NCBI RefSeq assembly: GCF_000802385.1
Contig: NZ_JTDN01000001.1
Coordinates: 1,929,501-1,993,500 of the forward strand
Length of the DNA stretch: 64,000 bases
Direction of reading: 5' to 3'
Source of the DNA: Croceibacterium mercuriale
GTDB lineage: Bacteria > Pseudomonadota > Alphaproteobacteria > Sphingomonadales > Sphingomonadaceae
This document shows positions 62,401 to 64,000 of the stretch, one piece after another. The position numbers and the translations under genes were made by a program. The notes beneath the pieces are model-generated. The model saw only the letters and a list, made by a program, of their open reading frames with translations. It was not told where the DNA came from and did not search any database. The number at the start of each line of letters is the position of its first letter. Within the stretch, counting starts at the first letter, position 1.

Positions 62401-62585
62401 ATCGTGAACTCCCAGTCTACCGCGTCGTCGGGTCCGGTGCCGGTCAGCATCAGGCGCTCGGTCCCGGTCGATCGCTGTACCCTGGCCGGAACATCCTGGA
62501 CCTGGACCTGCGCCTGTGCCCCCGTCGTCAGCAGCATAGCCAGCAGGGACATGGCTGAAAGGTGACACGGCAGCGTAACGGTCAT
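59448..62585 (-). CDS. GH2 family beta-galactosidase-like enzyme, exported
   Basis: This 1045-residue protein has a signal peptide (HLSAMSLLAMLLTTGAQAQ). The domain order is a jelly-roll ('IPVPSNWQQQGFGSYQYGYV', 'GGFNRFSHDVTALLTPGA'), an Ig-like domain and a TIM barrel with acid/base Glu425 in 'WANGNEGGWN' and nucleophile Glu481 in 'LPTEFLHGLYDGG'. Two later beta domains follow, then a C-terminal extension that looks F5/8-like ('DGWGGFTLQISPDSTNWRTV'). The nucleophile context differs from the GH2 at 32959-35913, so the two probably act on different linkages. It is the first gene of the leftward unit with PL22 and GH105-DUF4861. The start at 62585 is used rather than 62648, which precedes the promoter. 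Confidence 0.83.
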   Translation of the reverse strand: MTVTLPCHLSAMSLLAMLLTTGAQAQVQVQDVPARVQRSTGTERLMLTGTGPDDAVDWEFTIDGGMRAGEQATIPVPSNWQQQGFGSYQYGYVRGPRAEDSAVYRRSIDVPADWAGRTVRIVFDGVMTDALVLVNGKPAGPVHQGGFNRFSHDVTALLTPGATNMIEVRVDEASAAPATDVAERWGDYWVFGGIYRPAWLEATPVEAIAHVAIAAEANGAFLADVTLGAPRTVTRLTAQVIDASGAPVGAEMRVDLPAGGAPQARLTGQFDRPLLWSAETPHLHDVDVTLWRGEERVHHVRRRFGFRTFEVRAGDGLYVNGQRVMLKGVNRHSFRADTGRALSRADAYADARMLRDLNMNAVRMSHYAPEEAFLEAADELGLYVMDELSGWQKAHGTEVGRELVRELVQRDVNHPSILFWANGNEGGWNRELDADFALYDPQRRPVVHPWELYDGLQTDHYPRYDELEAHLAGKHLVLPTEFLHGLYDGGHGAGLDDYWNAMLASPFGAGGFLWNLADEGIARTDQDGRIEVAASMGPDGLVGPRHEPEPSYHTIRQVWSPVQVATPELTAGFDGRLTLANRHDFTSLDAVTFDWRWLRFAGPQAADSAPTVLAQGSLTGPSIAPHGEGALRLPLPREWRGADALELVARKADGEIARWVWPTAHAEVVPALQVAATGEPQVVREGGEVRLSAGQAVARFDAATGLLTAFGTGQDATLADGPRLIFARPATKEEPDWRVLEALGGGLYRPAAPAPANMAEVDLGLGEDDGWGGFTLQISPDSTNWRTVSQGARIARDGKLYPFPAQHVAAIRLIDLTGSRGVPQVRSVRLAYQAERFPQSAAAPVAVQTGTDIDAATGEPVAWLEAPGAGGLERARWTLAGDGTLTLDYRYTLDGPMLFHGVGFGNAAGAQTVATALARGPWPVWQNRLRGPQLGVHRIAAPGEQGVPSADMAGYFADPRWLRLAGGNGALLIRNDGRTPFLQLGARPSDLPSTSAAFPSGALGFLHAIPAMGAKFQPAEQTGPAGQPALAQGSYAGRLSFNLMP

Positions 62586-62623
62586 CGCCAGACATCTCCG
62601 GACCGCGGGCAGCGGGTCGGCGA

Positions 62624-62653
62624 ACTTTAGCGGTGCAAGTTCGGTCAAGTCAA
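62624..62653 (-). promoter_or_regulatory. Candidate promoter of the GH2-PL22-GH105 unit
   Basis: Reading leftward, TTGACT (62653-62648) and TAAAGT (62629-62624) are 18 bases apart, ending 38 bases before the GH2 start codon. The surrounding spacer is unusually AT-rich for this window. Confidence 0.48.
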
Positions 62654-62655
62654 AC

Positions 62656-62666
62656 CTGTACTACAA
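62656..62666. promoter_or_regulatory. Candidate GntR/FadR-type operator
   Basis: The sequence CTGTACTACAA has GTA-N-TAC at its core and fits the t-N-GTA-N-TAC-N-a consensus of the FadR subfamily of GntR regulators with one mismatch. It lies directly upstream of the -35 element of the GH2 promoter and within the spacer shared with the divergent sugar dehydrogenase gene. FadR-type GntR proteins often respond to uronates. No GntR gene is in the window. Confidence 0.35.
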
Positions 62667-62769
62667 ATTAGCTTGCAAGGCTTGGGTGATTGAACAACAC
62701 AAGAATGGAGTTTCTCCCGGGCCGACGCCTACTCAGCCGAGTCCGCAGATGCACAAAGGATCGGCTTTC

Positions 62770-63984
62770 ATGCGAACACTCATGACAACTCTGTGCCTTG
62801 CGGCTGCCTTGTCTGGCCTTGCGGCTTGTGGAGGTTCCCCGGAGGGTGCCGCGCCGGGCGCCACTGCATCTGCCGAGCCGCTGATGCGCGTGGCCGGCGG
62901 GGAGCCGGTGGAGATGGCGGCAACCGCGCCGTTCACCGTCACGGCCCATGGTGCGTTCGACCAGCCATGGGCGCTGGCCTTCGCGCCCGGCACGCGGACG
63001 CTGTTCGTGACCGAGAAGCCCGGCACGCTGAAGTTCATGGCACTGCCCGGCGGACAGGTCGGCACGGTGACCGGTCTGCCGGAGGTGGATTATGGCAAGC
63101 AGGGCGGGCTGGGCGACGTCGCCTTCCTGCCCGGGGAAAGCTCCTCGGTGCTGTCGGGCCGGACGATCTATCTGACCTGGGCCGAGGCGGGAGACGGCGA
63201 CACACGCGCTGCGGCGATGGGCCGCGGGCAGCTGACCTGCGCCAGTACCCTGTCATGCCGCATCGACGGGCTTGAGGTGATCTGGCGCCAGCAGCCCAAG
63301 ACGGAAGGCCGCAATCACTACTCCCACCGGATCGCCTTCTCGCCGGATGGCAAGTACCTGTATCTCGCGTCAGGCGAGCGGGATCAGGGTGCCCCGGCAC
63401 AGGATCTGGCGACCAATCTGGGCAAGGTCCTGCGGCTGAACCTTGACGGCACGCCGGCCGAGGGCAACCCGTTCGCCGATCGTGGCGGCGTGTCGCGCGA
63501 GATCTGGAGCTATGGCCACCGCAACATCCTGGGCCTGGCGTTCGATCCCGATGGCCGGCTATGGGATCTGGAGCATGGTCCCGCCGGTGGCGACGAGCTC
63601 AACCTGGTGGAGCGAGGCGTCAATTATGGCTGGCCGATCGTCTCCAACGGTGACGGCTATGATGGCACGCCGATCCCCGACCACGCGACCCGGCCCGAGT
63701 TCCGCCCGCCGGTGCTCAGCTGGAATCCGATCATTGGACCGGGCGACCTCATGTTCTATTCCGGCGCGCGCTGGCCGGAGTGGCGTGGTGCGGCGATCGT
63801 GCCGGCCATGCCCACCCAGTCGCTGCTGATCCTGGCCAGGGATGGCGCGCAGTTCACCGAACGGGCGCGGTATGACTTCCCCGAGCGCATGCGCGCTGCG
63901 GTGGAAGCGCCCGACGGATCGCTCTGGCTGGCGGAAGATCGCACGGACGGACGCCTGCTGCGGCTGGTGCCGAAAGCTGGATAG
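62770..63984 (+). CDS. PQQ-dependent aldose sugar dehydrogenase-like lipoprotein
   Basis: This 404-residue protein has a lipobox LAAC (Cys20) after MRTLMTTLCL. It is a six-bladed propeller of the soluble glucose/aldose dehydrogenase type (PF07995): 'FDQPWALAFAPGTRTLFVTE', 'GGLGDVAFLPG', 'NHYSHRIAFSPDGKYLYLAS' with the catalytic-type His, 'SYGHRNILGLAFDPDGRLWD' and 'HGPAGGDELNLVERGVNYGW'. It oxidises aldoses to lactones using PQQ in the periplasm, passing electrons to the respiratory chain. AAAGGA at 62755-62760 supports the ATG at 62770. It diverges from the GH2 operon, so oxidation of released sugars is a fair inference. Confidence 0.86.
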   Translation: MRTLMTTLCLAAALSGLAACGGSPEGAAPGATASAEPLMRVAGGEPVEMAATAPFTVTAHGAFDQPWALAFAPGTRTLFVTEKPGTLKFMALPGGQVGTVTGLPEVDYGKQGGLGDVAFLPGESSSVLSGRTIYLTWAEAGDGDTRAAAMGRGQLTCASTLSCRIDGLEVIWRQQPKTEGRNHYSHRIAFSPDGKYLYLASGERDQGAPAQDLATNLGKVLRLNLDGTPAEGNPFADRGGVSREIWSYGHRNILGLAFDPDGRLWDLEHGPAGGDELNLVERGVNYGWPIVSNGDGYDGTPIPDHATRPEFRPPVLSWNPIIGPGDLMFYSGARWPEWRGAAIVPAMPTQSLLILARDGAQFTERARYDFPERMRAAVEAPDGSLWLAEDRTDGRLLRLVPKAG

Positions 63985-64000
63985 GCGCTCACGCCTCGTT

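Noticed and set aside
59169-62558. A 1129-codon rightward open frame opposite the GH2 gene
   Set aside because: Its translation is Arg/Gly/His-rich without domains or a ribosome-binding site, as expected for the antisense of a high-GC gene; the leftward frame has intact GH2 catalytic motifs.

Overview
The window is a high-GC (roughly two-thirds G+C), densely packed chromosomal segment. It most resembles an alphaproteobacterium of the Sphingomonadales. The reasons are an Oar-like carbohydrate TonB-dependent receptor, a TorF-family porin, DUF4287 and AHSA1 genes, a GH106 rhamnosidase of the kind described in Novosphingobium, many secreted or lipoprotein glycosidases, and heavy use of ATGA/GTGA/TTGA stop-start overlaps. 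No rRNA, tRNA, CRISPR array, transposase or phage gene was seen, and no gene-free gap exceeds 300 bases.

Layout. (1) 1-3672: an E. coli yjfIJKLMC-type cluster (PspA/IM30-like, DUF2170, DUF2491, DUF350, DUF1190, glutathionylspermidine-synthase-like ATP-grasp), here split into two divergent arms. (2) 3707-14683: a glucan-type utilisation locus with a TonB-dependent receptor, a PF10091/GH144-like lipoprotein, a 1023-residue secreted (alpha/alpha)6 enzyme, a GH3 beta-glucosidase and an esterase. (3) 14656-18008: a pectinesterase-like protein coupled to an HSL-type esterase. (4) 18193-22422: a TetR-AHSA1-DUF4287 unit with a clear operator, then a catalytic and a degenerate amidohydrolase. (5) 22538-32946: threonine synthase, a paoABC-type molybdenum aldehyde oxidoreductase, an EamA transporter broken by a TGA codon, a metallophosphoesterase without a standard start codon, an S9 peptidase and a DUF3429 membrane protein.

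(6) 32959-44572: a pectin/rhamnogalacturonan block with GH2, GH106, two GH28, a type I sulfatase and GH105. (7) 44634-55652: a transport block with actP-yjcH, a TorF-type porin, a 27-residue membrane ORF and kdpFABCDE. (8) 55752-62585: a second pectin block with a GH105-DUF4861 fusion, a PL22 oligogalacturonate lyase and a GH2, followed by a divergent PQQ-type sugar dehydrogenase lipoprotein at 62770-63984.

How the genes work together. The polysaccharide genes suggest stepwise attack on decorated pectin. Esterases and the sulfatase would remove substituents, GH28 and PL22 would cut galacturonan, GH105 would remove unsaturated uronic acid ends, GH106 and GH2 would remove rhamnose and galactose- or glucuronate-type sugars, and the lipoprotein dehydrogenase could oxidise released aldoses in the periplasm. 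A second receptor-centred set handles a glucan, plausibly beta-1,2-linked. No dedicated sugar-responsive regulator, PL1/PL9/PL10 lyase or inner-membrane sugar permease is visible, so the full pathway must draw on genes outside the window. All functional assignments rest on motif and family recognition by eye; no database search was run.
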